DNA of 42,109 nucleotides from Gallionella sp. (GCA_028714895.1 JAQTLM010000018.1:1-42109), one strand, 5' to 3'; positions 18,671 through 27,656 are shown, counted from the stretch's first letter. Notes: a model not told the origin generated them from the sequence alone. Program-made: numbers and translations.

Positions 18671-19521
18671 GCGAGAAAAAACTCAGTACCGTCAACCACA
18701 ACCGCGGCAGCGCGGCTTTGCGCTACGTCTACCCGGTGGTGTCGCGCCGCGCCGGCGGCGTGTCGGTCGGCATCAATCTTAATCCCAACAACGCCTGCAA
18801 CTGGCGCTGCATCTACTGCCAAGTTCCCGACCTGACGCGCGGCACCGCGCCGCCGGTTGATCTGGCCGTTCTGGAAAATGAACTGCGCAGCTTCCTGCAA
18901 GAACTGCTGCACGGGAATTTCATGCAAAGCCGTATCCCGGAAGGTGCGCGGCGCATCAACGACATCGCGCTGTCCGGCAACGGCGAACCGACCAGTGCCG
19001 CCGAATTTGTCCAGGTTATCGAACTCATTGGCCGCGTGCGCCGCGAAACGGCTGTGCCGGAAGCGGTGAAAACCGTGCTGATCACCAACGGCAGCCTGCT
19101 GTACCGCAGCGAAGTGCAGCAAGGCCTGCGCGCCATGGCGCAGCTCAATGGCGAGGTATGGTTCAAGCTGGACCGTGCCAGCGAAGCGGGGATGCGCCTC
19201 GTCAACGACACCAGTACCAGCATGGACAAGGTGCGCGACAACCTCGTGACGGCCATCGCGCTGTGCCCGACCTGGCTGCAAACCTGCTGGTTCGCGCTGG
19301 ACGGGGAGCCACCGTCACGTCAGGATGAAGACGATTACCTGGAGTTCATTTCGGGATTGCTGCGTGACGGGCACAAACCGCAAGGCGTGCTGCTCTACGG
19401 CCTGGCGCGCCGCTCGCGGCAAGCAGAAGCGCCGCGCCTGACCGCCTTGCCCGCAGAAAATCTGCAGGCTTTCGCCGGGCGCATCGGCAAGCTTGGCTTG
19501 CCGGCCAAAGTAAGCATCTGA
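18667..19521 (+). CDS. Radical SAM protein (COG0731/TYW1-like)
   Basis: 284-residue iron-sulfur enzyme. The cluster motif CNWRCIYC has Cys44, Cys48 and Cys51 in the CX3CX2C pattern, followed by an SGNGEPT glycine-rich segment that contacts SAM. Substrate unknown; similarity in layout is to the wyosine-type (COG0731) radical SAM proteins. The frame begins with TTG at 18667, overlapping the nlpD TGA (TTGA). No strong RBS is seen, so translation is probably coupled to nlpD; the first in-frame ATG is inside the SAM core and would break the protein. It occupies the place where rpoS often follows nlpD. Confidence 0.85.
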   Translation: MSEKKLSTVNHNRGSAALRYVYPVVSRRAGGVSVGINLNPNNACNWRCIYCQVPDLTRGTAPPVDLAVLENELRSFLQELLHGNFMQSRIPEGARRINDIALSGNGEPTSAAEFVQVIELIGRVRRETAVPEAVKTVLITNGSLLYRSEVQQGLRAMAQLNGEVWFKLDRASEAGMRLVNDTSTSMDKVRDNLVTAIALCPTWLQTCWFALDGEPPSRQDEDDYLEFISGLLRDGHKPQGVLLYGLARRSRQAEAPRLTALPAENLQAFAGRIGKLGLPAKVSI

Positions 19522-19578
19522 TAGGTTTAATGAACCGTAATTACGGAAGTGTGAACCGTGCCTTTCAGTACGACCGGA

Positions 19579-19788
19579 TTAGCGTTGATAGGCGTACATC
19601 TTGCGCAAAAAGGCATCGACATCCATGCTCGCCAGACCTGCTGGCAGTGTCGCTTCCCTACTGTGCGACTGGTGGCACGCAAGACCGGGAATCCAGCCAG
19701 TGCACAGGATTTCGTCGCCATAACCGGATGCCACGGCCTCGCCGCGTTCGATCTCGTAGCTGCTCATATCCATGCTGATTGTTCCCAT
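19579..19788 (-). CDS. Small hypothetical protein, 69 residues
   Basis: Not recognised. ATG at 19788 (minus strand) is preceded by a near-perfect Shine-Dalgarno AGGAGG eight bases upstream, which is stronger than for most genes here. The product starts MGTISMDMSSYEIERGE, has two cysteines (in ILCTGW and LACHQ) and ends MDVDAFLRKMYAYQR. It has no signal peptide or membrane segment. It is isolated between two plus-strand genes. An in-frame upstream extension exists but would run through the RBS. The strong RBS and acidic-then-basic, non-repetitive sequence argue for a real small gene. Confidence 0.6.
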   Translation of the reverse strand: MGTISMDMSSYEIERGEAVASGYGDEILCTGWIPGLACHQSHSREATLPAGLASMDVDAFLRKMYAYQR

Positions 19789-19959
19789 GATCCGCCTCCT
19801 GTTTTTGCGGGGTTGTGCACAATGCGCCGCCCTTGATGAAGATATCGGCAGAGGCCGGCTAAAAATTAGCGCAAGCTTCATCGTTCCAGTCTGGATGCTT
19901 TGGTATCATGCGCCCCTTCCAAAAATACCTGCTCATCAGGCAGTTTCAAGCCCAAGTAA

Positions 19960-21954
19960 ATGTTGAACAAGCTCAATCCCGCGCAACGCGAAGCGGCAAC
20001 CTATCTCGACGGCCCTTTGCTGGTGCTGGCCGGGGCGGGCAGCGGCAAGACGCGCGTGATCACCCACAAGATCGCCTATCTGGTGAACGAATGCGGCTAC
20101 GAGCCGCGCAACATCGCCGCGATCACTTTTACCAACAAGGCGGCCAACGAGATGCGCGAACGCGTCGGCGACCTGTTGAAGAACACCAGTACCAAGGGGT
20201 TGGTGGTGAGCACCTTCCATTCGTTGGGCATGAACATTCTGCGCAAGGAGGCCGCGTTGCTGGGCTACAAACCGCAGTTCTCGATCTTCGACAGCGGCGA
20301 TGTCTGGAAGATATACAGCGAGCTGACCAACTCCGGCGATAAGCAGGAGATACGCGACTTGCAGACGCAAATTTCCAACTGGAAGTCGGCTTTTGTCTCA
20401 CCGGAACAGGCCGCGCAGAGTGCCGAAAACGAGGAGGCAAAAGTCCATGCGCGCATCTACTCGCGTTATCAGGAAACGCTGCGCGCCTATCAGGCGGTGG
20501 ATTTCGATGATCTGATCCATCTGCCGGTGGTGCTGTTCAAGCAGCATCCCGAAGCCCTGCTGCGCTGGCAGTTGAAGCTGCGCTATTTGCTGGTGGACGA
20601 ATATCAGGACACCAATGATTGCCAGTACCAGATGATCAAGCTACTCGCGGACATGCGCGGCGCGCTCACCGTGGTGGGCGATGATGATCAGTCGATCTAC
20701 GCGTGGCGCGGCGCGAGCATCGAGAACCTGCACAACCTGCGCAACGATTACCCCAGCCTGCGCGTCGTCAAACTGGAACAGAACTACCGTTCCTCGCAGC
20801 GCATCCTCAAGGTGGCGAACCATCTGATCAACAACAACACCAAGGTGTTCGAGAAGAATCTGTGGAGCGATCACGGCATCGGCGACCCGGTGCGCATCTA
20901 TGCGGCGCGCGATGACGAGCACGAGGCCGAGAGCGTGGTGATGAAGCTGATGGCGCACAAGTTCGAGCATCGCACCCGCTTTGCCGACTATGCGATCCTG
21001 TACCGCAGCAACTATCTGTCGCGCGCCTTCGAGGAGCAGTTGCGCGCGCAGCGCGTGCCTTATACCGTCAGCGGCGGCACGTCGTTTTTCGAGCGCGCCG
21101 AAATCAAGGACATCACCTCCTACCTGCGGCTGATCGCGAACAGCGATGACGACCCGGCCTTCATCCGCGCCGTCACCACGCCGAAGCGCGGCATCGGCAA
21201 CACGACGCTGGAGAAGCTCGGCAGCTACGCCGGAACGCGCCAGATCAGCCTGTTCGAGGCGGCCTTCGAGCCGCAGGTGGAGCAGCAATTGCCGCCGCGC
21301 CAGTACGAAGAGCTGATGCTGTTCTGCAACTTCATCAACCGCATCCAGGAGCGCGCCGAAAAAGACCCGTGCGGCGAACTGCTCGACGAATTGCTGCGTG
21401 CGATCAACTACGAGACCTGGCTGTACGACTCGCACGAGTCGCGGCAGGCCGAGAGCAAGTGGAAGAACGTCGAGGACTTCATCGGCTGGTTGAAGCGCAA
21501 GGCCGAGGCCGACGAGAAATCGCTGATCGCGATGGTGCAGACCATCGCGCTGATCAACATGCTGGAAGGCAAAGACCAGGAGCCGGATGCCGTCTCGCTG
21601 TCCACGCTGCACGCCGCCAAGGGGCTGGAATTTCCGCATGTGTTCATCATCGGCGCGGAAGAGGATATCCTGCCGTTCCGCGAAAGCGACGAAAAAGGCA
21701 TTGAGGAAGAGCGCCGCCTGATGTACGTCGGCATTACGCGCGCCGAGCGTAGCCTGCAGATCAGCTATTGCAACCGGCGCAAGCGCGGCAAGGACTGGTT
21801 CGCCTGCGAGCCGAGCCGCTTCCTCGAAGAAATGCCGCAGAGCGAACTGATTTATGCCGGCGGCCACGCGGATGCCGTAGCCACCGTGACCAAGGACGAG
21901 GGCATGGACAAGCTGGCGCGGCTGAAGGCGATGTTGAACAAGGAACCGGGCTAG
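19960..21954 (+). CDS. rep: ATP-dependent DNA helicase Rep
   Basis: 664-residue SF1A 3'-5' helicase that helps replication forks past bound proteins. Walker A AGAGSGKT lies at residues 24-31; motif Ia AITFTNKAANEMRERV; Walker B LLVDEYQDTN; motif III VGDDDQSIYAWRGA; motif IV LEQNYRSSQRIL; and LSTLHAAKGLEFPHVF and YVGITRAERSL are motifs V and VI. Length and the absence of a UvrD-type C-terminal extension favour Rep over UvrD. Its last 4 bp overlap the feoB stop on the opposite strand, with no terminator between them. Confidence 0.95.
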   Translation: MLNKLNPAQREAATYLDGPLLVLAGAGSGKTRVITHKIAYLVNECGYEPRNIAAITFTNKAANEMRERVGDLLKNTSTKGLVVSTFHSLGMNILRKEAALLGYKPQFSIFDSGDVWKIYSELTNSGDKQEIRDLQTQISNWKSAFVSPEQAAQSAENEEAKVHARIYSRYQETLRAYQAVDFDDLIHLPVVLFKQHPEALLRWQLKLRYLLVDEYQDTNDCQYQMIKLLADMRGALTVVGDDDQSIYAWRGASIENLHNLRNDYPSLRVVKLEQNYRSSQRILKVANHLINNNTKVFEKNLWSDHGIGDPVRIYAARDDEHEAESVVMKLMAHKFEHRTRFADYAILYRSNYLSRAFEEQLRAQRVPYTVSGGTSFFERAEIKDITSYLRLIANSDDDPAFIRAVTTPKRGIGNTTLEKLGSYAGTRQISLFEAAFEPQVEQQLPPRQYEELMLFCNFINRIQERAEKDPCGELLDELLRAINYETWLYDSHESRQAESKWKNVEDFIGWLKRKAEADEKSLIAMVQTIALINMLEGKDQEPDAVSLSTLHAAKGLEFPHVFIIGAEEDILPFRESDEKGIEEERRLMYVGITRAERSLQISYCNRRKRGKDWFACEPSRFLEEMPQSELIYAGGHADAVATVTKDEGMDKLARLKAMLNKEPG

Positions 21955-23738
21955 TACCCCAACGCCCTCGCACCCTGATAAAACGCGAAACTCGCCAGCC
22001 ACGCCAGGGCCAGCGACCAGGCGATGGTAAACAGGGTGAAGCCCATGTTTTTGGATTCGCTGCGCAGCGTGGCGATGGCCGAGATGCACGGCATGTAAAT
22101 CAGGGTGAACAGCATGAAGCTGTATGCCTGCACCCAGTCCAGTTGCTGCCCCAGCGCGCCGCTCAATGCCGTGCCGCTCAAGCCGTAAATCACCGCGAGC
22201 GCACCGATGACGATTTCCTTGGCGACGAAGCCGAAGATCAGCGCGATGGTGAGTTGCTCGTTGATGCCGATGGGGGCGAAGATGGGATGCAGGAAATCGC
22301 CGATCATGCCGGCCAGCGTGCCGCTGCTGGCCGGTGCGGCGGACGGCGGCAGGTTGGTGAGCAGCCAGACCAGCACGACGCCGGCGATGATGAATTTTGT
22401 GGCACGGCGCAAAAAGTGCCGTATTTCCAGCCAGCCGCGCATGACAATCTGGTAAGCAGTGGGGAAGCGGTACGGCGGCAGTTCCAGCACGAACGGTTCG
22501 CTGTTTTTGAATTTGCTTTTGAACAGCAGCGCGGTAAGTATCGCGGCGGCAAAGCTGAACAGGTACAGGCTGAACAACACGACCGGCGCGGTCTTGGGCG
22601 AGAACAGCGCGGCGGTGATGAACGCGAATACCTGCAGGCGCGCCGAGCACAGCGAGAACGGGATCACCAGCATGGTGAGCAGGCGCATCGCGCGCGAGCG
22701 CATCACGCGGGTGCCCATCAGCGCGGGCACGTTGCAGCCGAATCCCATCAGCAGCATCACGAAACCTCGCCCGTCCAGCCCCAGGCGCGCCATCAGCGCG
22801 TCCATCAGGAACGCGGCACGCGACAGATAGCCGCTGTCTTCCACCATCGCCATGAACAGAAAGAACAGCACGATGAGCGGCACGAATGCGGCAACGGTGG
22901 CGACGCCATTGTAAATACCGTCCAGCAACAGTCCCTGTGCGGCTGGCGGCAGGCCGCCCAGCAGCGGCGCAATCGCGGCCTCGCGCAGCCAGGTGAATAG
23001 TCCGGCGATGCCGGTTTGCAGCGGCTGGCCGAGCAGGAAAATGCCCTGGAACAGCAGGTACATGATGGCGAAAAAGATCGGCAGTCCCAGCCACGGATGC
23101 AGCATCACCCGGTCGAGTTTTTCGGTGAGGTTTTCCGGCAGCTGCGCCGGGATTTGCACGGCATGTTTGAGCACATGCGCCATTTCCGCTTCGATATGCG
23201 CGTCCTGTTCCAACTGGCTGCGCAGTTGTTCGGCCATGCCGGGGGTGGGGTAGCGCAGTGCCTTGGTGATCGCCTGCAAGGCTTCCGGATAGCCGGTGCC
23301 ATATTTGCCGCTGAGCAGGAAAATCGGCATACCCAGCAGTTCGGACATCTTTTTGCCGTCGATGGTGATGCCGTATTTTTTGGCTTCGTCCGCCATGTTC
23401 AGCAGTACAACTACATTCATGTTGAGTTGCTTGAGTTGCAGCAACAGGCTCATCTGGCGCTCGATCTGCGTGGCGTTGAGGATGACCAGCGCGAGATCCG
23501 GCACGTTATCGTGCAGGAAGTGGCGCACCACTTGCTCGTCATCCGAGAAGCCGTGCAGGTCGTAGATGCCGGGCAGGTCGATGATTTCCACCATGTCGCC
23601 GCCCAGCAGGATCTTGCCGCTGAGCAATTCGACGGTAATGCCCGGCCAGTTGCCGACGCGCGCCGCACCGCCGGTCAGGCGGTTGAACAGCGTGGATTTG
23701 CCGGTATTGGGCATGCCGAGCAGTGCGACGCGTTTCAT
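21951..23738 (-). CDS. feoB: Ferrous iron transport protein B (short form)
   Basis: 595-residue inner-membrane Fe(II) transporter with a cytosolic G domain. G1 is GMPNTGKST (residues 8-16; most FeoB have GNPNSGKT), G3 is DLPG in IIDLPGIYDL, and G4 is NMAD in VVLLNMADEA. The C-terminal half holds Gate-type membrane segments, with GFGCNVPALMGTR and a second Gate half. It is shorter than the about 770-residue E. coli protein but both halves are present. The start overlaps the feoA stop by 4 bp (ATGA), so the two are coupled. It ends convergently with rep. Confidence 0.95.
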   Translation of the reverse strand: MKRVALLGMPNTGKSTLFNRLTGGAARVGNWPGITVELLSGKILLGGDMVEIIDLPGIYDLHGFSDDEQVVRHFLHDNVPDLALVILNATQIERQMSLLLQLKQLNMNVVVLLNMADEAKKYGITIDGKKMSELLGMPIFLLSGKYGTGYPEALQAITKALRYPTPGMAEQLRSQLEQDAHIEAEMAHVLKHAVQIPAQLPENLTEKLDRVMLHPWLGLPIFFAIMYLLFQGIFLLGQPLQTGIAGLFTWLREAAIAPLLGGLPPAAQGLLLDGIYNGVATVAAFVPLIVLFFLFMAMVEDSGYLSRAAFLMDALMARLGLDGRGFVMLLMGFGCNVPALMGTRVMRSRAMRLLTMLVIPFSLCSARLQVFAFITAALFSPKTAPVVLFSLYLFSFAAAILTALLFKSKFKNSEPFVLELPPYRFPTAYQIVMRGWLEIRHFLRRATKFIIAGVVLVWLLTNLPPSAAPASSGTLAGMIGDFLHPIFAPIGINEQLTIALIFGFVAKEIVIGALAVIYGLSGTALSGALGQQLDWVQAYSFMLFTLIYMPCISAIATLRSESKNMGFTLFTIAWSLALAWLASFAFYQGARALGY

Positions 23739-24010
23739 GTCCCGGCGGCTCCTTTACACACCGATATTTTGGCGGCCTCGCTGCGCCGCAGCAGGATGTC
23801 GGTGGTGCCGATGCGCACCTGCAACGGGCCGGAGAAACTGGCTTTGCGGATCAGTTCGATCTGCTTGCCGCTGCGGAAGCCCAGCGCGAGCAGGCGCTGG
23901 TGCAGGGCTTCTTCGGCGTGGATCGCGACGATGGTAGCGAACTCGCCGGGGTGCAAAGTGGCCAGGGTGGTCGAAGGCATGGCAAAGGGTAAATTCAACA
24001 GTGGCGCCAT
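23735..24010 (-). CDS. feoA: Ferrous iron transport protein A
   Basis: SH3-like small cytosolic partner of FeoB. The core reads [13 protein letters not shown], then [15 protein letters not shown], then the end of the barrel in [12 protein letters not shown]. The start is uncertain: ATG 24010 (weak RBS GTGGAA) gives 91 residues; ATG 23980 gives 81, nearer the family norm, but has no visible RBS. The stop is overlapped by feoB. It is divergent from dapA, and a Fur site would be expected here but I do not see a convincing one. Confidence 0.9.
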   Translation of the reverse strand: MAPLLNLPFAMPSTTLATLHPGEFATIVAIHAEEALHQRLLALGFRSGKQIELIRKASFSGPLQVRIGTTDILLRRSEAAKISVCKGAAGT

Positions 24011-24046
24011 TATTCCACAGCGCTGCATCTTTTGTCGCACTGCACT

Positions 24047-24074
24047 TTGGCGTGTTGCCGTATTGCGGTAGAAT
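24047..24074 (+). promoter_or_regulatory. Probable promoter for dapA
   Basis: TTGGCG (24047-24052), 16 bp, then TAGAAT (24069-24074), 28 bp before the dapA ATG in the feoA-dapA divergent region. Confidence 0.5.
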
Positions 24075-24102
24075 GCCGCATTTATTCGGGTGGCAGGAAA
24101 TA

Positions 24103-24981
24103 ATGATCAAGGGCAGTATTGTCGCAATCGTCACGCCGATGCACGAGGATGGCAGCCTCGATCTGGCGGCGTTCCGTGCGTTGATTGATTTTCACGTCGG
24201 GCAGGGGACGGATGGCATCGTGGTCGTCGGTACCACCGGCGAATCGCCTACCGTGGATGTGGAAGAGCATGAGCTGTTGATTGCCGAGGCGGTGAAGTAC
24301 GCCGCCAAGCGCATTCCCGTCATCGCCGGAACCGGCGCGAACTCGACCAGAGAGGCCATCGAACTGGCGGCGTTCTCGAAAAAGGCTGGTGCGGATGCTT
24401 CGCTGACGGTCGTGCCCTATTACAACAAGCCGACCCAGGAAGGCTTGTACCAGCACTTTAAGTCCATCGCCGAAGCAGTGGACATGCCGCACATCCTGTA
24501 CAACGTGCCGGGGCGTACCGTGGCGGACATGAGCAACGACACCGTGCTGCGTCTGGCGCAGATTCACAACATCGTCGGCATCAAGGACGCGACCGGCAAC
24601 ATCGAGCGCGGCAGCGACCTGTTGCAGCGTGCGCCAAAGGAATTTGCCATCTACAGTGGCGACGATGCCAGCACGCTGGCATTGATACTGCTTGGCGCGC
24701 ACGGCACGATTTCGGTGACGGCGAACGTCGCGCCCAAGCTGATGCGCGAGATGTGCGCGGCAGCCTTGAACGGCGAGGTCGCCAAGGCGCGCGAAATCAA
24801 TTTTCGCCTGCTCGGGTTGCACCGCAATTTGTTCGTCGAAGCCAATCCGATTCCGGTGAAGTGGGCGGTGGCGCGCATGGGCAAAATGAAAAATGTGCTG
24901 CGCTTGCCGCTTACACCCTTGTCGCAATCCGCACACGGGGTGGTCGAGGCGGCGATGTGCCAAGCCGGTGTGTTCAATTAA
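24103..24981 (+). CDS. dapA: 4-hydroxy-tetrahydrodipicolinate synthase
   Basis: 292-residue class I aldolase that condenses pyruvate with aspartate semialdehyde in lysine/diaminopimelate synthesis. It has GTTGESPTV, the [17 protein letters not shown] segment with the catalytic tyrosine, YNVPGRT, and the Schiff-base lysine in [13 protein letters not shown] 24103 follows CAGGAAAT and gives the usual N-terminus [13 protein letters not shown]; the frame continues upstream but no RBS supports it. It heads dapA-bamC-MBL. lysC, which acts earlier in the same pathway, is at 37.4 kb. Confidence 0.97.
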   Translation: MIKGSIVAIVTPMHEDGSLDLAAFRALIDFHVGQGTDGIVVVGTTGESPTVDVEEHELLIAEAVKYAAKRIPVIAGTGANSTREAIELAAFSKKAGADASLTVVPYYNKPTQEGLYQHFKSIAEAVDMPHILYNVPGRTVADMSNDTVLRLAQIHNIVGIKDATGNIERGSDLLQRAPKEFAIYSGDDASTLALILLGAHGTISVTANVAPKLMREMCAAALNGEVAKAREINFRLLGLHRNLFVEANPIPVKWAVARMGKMKNVLRLPLTPLSQSAHGVVEAAMCQAGVFN

Positions 24982-25006
24982 TTGGTTGTATAGCTGGAGA
25001 GAAACA

Positions 25007-25696
25007 ATGAAAGCTTGGCAGATCGGGATTTACAGTGTGGTGCTGGCTTCGCTGGTGGGTTGTAACTCGTTTGGTTTGGGTAGCAAGCGCATCGATTACA
25101 GTACCGGCGCGGCGCAAGCACCGGCGCTGGAAGTGCCGCCTGACCTGACCGCGCCCGCCAGCGATGAACGCTACAGAGTGCCGCAGGGTGATGACGAAGG
25201 TGTTGCGACTTATTCCGATTACAGCAAGGGCAATGCAGCAGCCAAAGACCGTAGCGCCGGAGCGGCATTGCCGAAAGAAGCAGAACCAGCCAGTGCGGCA
25301 GTGGCGACCAGCGGTGCAGCGGCGATCAGCGCCTCGGGGCCGACCGGAACCGCGACCCTGCAAGAGATTTTTGACGGCAGCAAGATTATCGTGGTGAACG
25401 ATGCATTCGACCGGTCTTGGCGCAGGGTGGGGCTGGCTATCGAGCGCGCGGGCTTGGCGGTCGAAGACAAGGACCGCGTCAAGGGCATCTACTTCCTGCG
25501 TCCGGTCAAGGCGGAAAGCGGTTGGTTGAATAAGTTGCAGTTCTGGAAGGGCAGCGAAGACACCAATACGCGTTATCGCGTGAACGTCAAGGATGGCGGT
25601 ACGGCATGTGAAGTATCCGTTACCGATCAGGACGGTGCGAGCGATGATGCGACCAAGCAGATGATCGAGGCGATTTACAAAAACATCAATCAGTAA
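25007..25696 (+). CDS. bamC: Outer membrane assembly lipoprotein BamC
   Basis: 229-residue lipoprotein of the BAM complex that inserts beta-barrel proteins in the outer membrane. Signal peptide with lipobox LVGC and Cys19. The unstructured N-terminal segment with the conserved LEVPPDLTAP motif (known to contact BamD) follows at about residues 44-53, then an Ala-rich linker and a single helix-grip domain (DRSWRRVGLAIERAGLAVEDKDR). E. coli BamC has two such domains; this one has space for only one, as in many betaproteobacteria. ATG 25007 follows GGAGAG, 25 bp after dapA. Confidence 0.92.
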   Translation: MKAWQIGIYSVVLASLVGCNSFGLGSKRIDYSTGAAQAPALEVPPDLTAPASDERYRVPQGDDEGVATYSDYSKGNAAAKDRSAGAALPKEAEPASAAVATSGAAAISASGPTGTATLQEIFDGSKIIVVNDAFDRSWRRVGLAIERAGLAVEDKDRVKGIYFLRPVKAESGWLNKLQFWKGSEDTNTRYRVNVKDGGTACEVSVTDQDGASDDATKQMIEAIYKNINQ

Positions 25697-25716
25697 ATTG
25701 ATATGCGGCTTGCTTC

Positions 25717-26511
25717 ATGAAGTTTGCCTCTCTGGGCAGCGGCAGCGAAGGCAACGCGCTGCTGATTGCAGCCGGTACGAAAAGCATTTGTCCGGGCACC
25801 CGTCAGACGCTGGTGCTGATGGATTGCGGTTTTGGACTGAAAGACACCCTGTTGCGTCTGGCGCGTCTGGGCGTATCTGCCGAGCAGTTGAACGGTATTG
25901 TCGTCACGCATGAGCACGGCGACCACATCGGCGGTGTGGCACGGCTGGCGCGCAAATTCAACCTGCCGGTTTGGCTCACCCACGGCACATTGCGCAGCCA
26001 GCCGAAAACCTTTGCCGATATTGCTCATCTTCATGAAATTGATCCTCATCAGGCGTTCGCAATTGGCGAGATCGAGATCATTCCCTATCCGGTTCCGCAT
26101 GATGCCGCCGAACCGGTGCAATTTGTGTTCAATGATGGGATGCGGCGGCTGGGCGTATTGACCGATGCAGGATGCAGTACGGCATATATCGAACAGACCT
26201 TGAGCGGTTGCCATGCGCTGGTATTGGAGTGCAACCACGATAGCGGCATGCTGATGAACGGCGATTACCCATACCACCTCAAGCAGCGCGTGGGCGGGCG
26301 CTTCGGGCATCTAAATAATCAGGATGCCGCCGGTATTTTGAGCCGGCTGGATGCGAGCCGTTTGCAACACCTGGTTGCCGCGCACCTGAGCCGCAAGAAC
26401 AACACGGCGACACTCGCAGTGCAGGCATTGAGTGGTGCGCTGAATTGCGAAGCAAATTGGGTGGGAGTGGCGACGCAGGAGGAGGGATTCGCCTGGCGCG
26501 AAATTATCTGA
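25717..26511 (+). CDS. MBL-fold metallohydrolase (YycJ/WalJ-like)
   Basis: 264-residue metallo-beta-lactamase-fold protein. The HxHxDH metal motif is THEHGDH with His65, His67, Asp69 and His70; LVLMDCGFG precedes it and later ligands lie in GVLTDAGCS and LECNHD. Homologues of this size are putative phosphodiesterases or exonucleases (YycJ/WalJ), but the substrate is not shown. ATG 25717 has no strong RBS and lies 20 bp after bamC, so coupling is likely. A hairpin terminator follows. Confidence 0.9.
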   Translation: MKFASLGSGSEGNALLIAAGTKSICPGTRQTLVLMDCGFGLKDTLLRLARLGVSAEQLNGIVVTHEHGDHIGGVARLARKFNLPVWLTHGTLRSQPKTFADIAHLHEIDPHQAFAIGEIEIIPYPVPHDAAEPVQFVFNDGMRRLGVLTDAGCSTAYIEQTLSGCHALVLECNHDSGMLMNGDYPYHLKQRVGGRFGHLNNQDAAGILSRLDASRLQHLVAAHLSRKNNTATLAVQALSGALNCEANWVGVATQEEGFAWREII

Positions 26512-26530
26512 AAATTTTGATAGTGGAAAT

Positions 26531-26559
26531 AAAAAAGCCGGCTTGCGCCGGCTTTTTTT
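26531..26559. terminator. Bidirectional terminator between convergent genes
   Basis: GCCGGC (26537-26542), TTGC loop, GCCGGC (26547-26552), with six A before and seven T after. It can serve the MBL gene on the plus strand and the small lipoprotein gene on the minus strand. Confidence 0.88.
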
Positions 26560-26582
26560 GTGTTGCTTAAGAAGCGCGATAC

Positions 26583-26810
26583 TTAGTGCTTTGCAGCAGG
26601 AGCAGCAGCAGGTGCAGCTGGAGCGGCAGCAGGTGCTGCTTCAGCAGCAGGTGCGGCAGCAACAGGTGCAGAAGCGGCTTCAACTTTTGGAGCTTCAACT
26701 TTTGGAGCTTCAACTTTTGGAGCTTCAACTTTTGGAGCTTCAGCAGGTTTTCCGCCACAAGCGGTCAAGGCAAGAGCCAACAGGGCAGCAACAAGAGCAG
26801 AGAGTTTCAT
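26583..26810 (-). CDS. Small repeat-containing lipoprotein
   Basis: 75-residue predicted lipoprotein of unknown function. MKLSALVAALLALALTACGG is a signal peptide with lipobox LTAC, Cys18. After the lipid anchor come four exact Ala-Pro-Lys-Val-Glu units, then an Ala/Pro-rich tail ending in AAKH. No globular domain is possible in what remains; it is probably an extended, flexible envelope peptide. I chose the second ATG (26810), 8 bases after AAGGA, over the one two codons upstream. Its own terminator is the shared hairpin. Confidence 0.82.
   Translation of the reverse strand: MKLSALVAALLALALTACGGKPAEAPKVEAPKVEAPKVEAPKVEAASAPVAAAPAAEAAPAAAPAAPAAAPAAKH
26677..26736 (-). repeat. 15 bp tandem repeat, four exact copies
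   Basis: Unit GCTTCAACTTTTGGA on the plus strand, at 26677, 26692, 26707 and 26722. It is read on the minus strand as Ala-Pro-Lys-Val-Glu. The perfect identity suggests recent expansion by slippage, always in frame because the unit is a multiple of three. Confidence 0.95.
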
Positions 26811-26964
26811 TATCAATTCCTTGGGAGATTTAAGTTAAAAAGCACGAAATATTTACCTGACTTTAAATGCACCCGCAATTAATAGCCGGAACGCGCCCAA
26901 AATCAAAGGCGACGTATTCTAGCACTTGGATATAGGAAATCCAGTGGATTTACCACTTTTTTTG

Positions 26965-27456
26965 CTATAACCCCAGCCTTGTGGTGGATGCCGACGGGTG
27001 TGAAGCTGACCACATTTCCATAAAGCGCGATTTCAAAACGCGCGCATTTTCCGGATCATGCTGCGCCAGAATGCCGCGTGGATCATCGAAATGAAAGCGG
27101 CGCACATAATGCGTATCGTCCGCGACGGAAAAGGGTTCGGTGATTTGATGAAGGCTGGCGGGCGTTTGATAGATAAACATGCTACTGCCGAAATGGTGCA
27201 GCAACATCATCATGCGCGGGCATAGGGTGCATAGGTAGCGTGTGTCATGCGCCAGCACAAACAACCGGTTGGCGGGGCTGGCAAGCAAAAAGCCGCGCAG
27301 CGTTTCATAACGCGCTTCGGTATTAAACCCCAGGCCGTCAAAATTTTTATCGAACAAATACAGGTTGCGGCGAGCCAGTTTGCACAGCGTGTCCAGCGCG
27401 ACGGTATAGTCCACGATACCGTCCAGCCCAGTGTGTTGCAGCGTGCTGTCATTCAT
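26965..27456 (-). CDS. DUF7931-like protein
   Basis: 163-residue cytosolic protein with ATG 27456 behind GGAG. The pattern RRNLYLFDKNFDG, LFVLAHDTRYLCTLCPRM, then VADDTHYVRRFHFDDPRG and a final TTRLGL matches a family I recall as DUF7931, found alone or fused to GNAT acetyltransferases in betaproteobacteria. The middle resembles half of a phospholipase-D-like fold but has no HKD motif. Function unknown. It is a lone gene, between the small lipoprotein (same strand) and bcp (opposite strand). Confidence 0.75.
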   Translation of the reverse strand: MNDSTLQHTGLDGIVDYTVALDTLCKLARRNLYLFDKNFDGLGFNTEARYETLRGFLLASPANRLFVLAHDTRYLCTLCPRMMMLLHHFGSSMFIYQTPASLHQITEPFSVADDTHYVRRFHFDDPRGILAQHDPENARVLKSRFMEMWSASHPSASTTRLGL

Positions 27457-27656
27457 GATTTGCTCCTGAAATCCAGATGTGAGAAATAGTAGTCGTCCAA
27501 ATGTCGCTGGTAAAGCTGTTCGTTCAATCTAAATGGGCATGAAGCACATACTTTTATGGGGGGGATTATAGCCGTCTCATGCCCGGTTCGGCGGCGCAAA
27601 AATTTTTATAATGCAGTCGAAAAGTGTTTAAAATGCCGGACATGGGGGAAACATCA

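Noticed and set aside
20641..23094. An 817-codon minus-strand frame across rep and part of feoB
   Set aside because: It is antisense to rep with low-complexity Arg/His/Ala-rich composition, has no domain, and runs in a different frame from feoB; both real genes are strongly supported.
24010..24102. Fur box between feoA and dapA
   Set aside because: No match to the AT-rich 19 bp Fur consensus that I would defend by eye.
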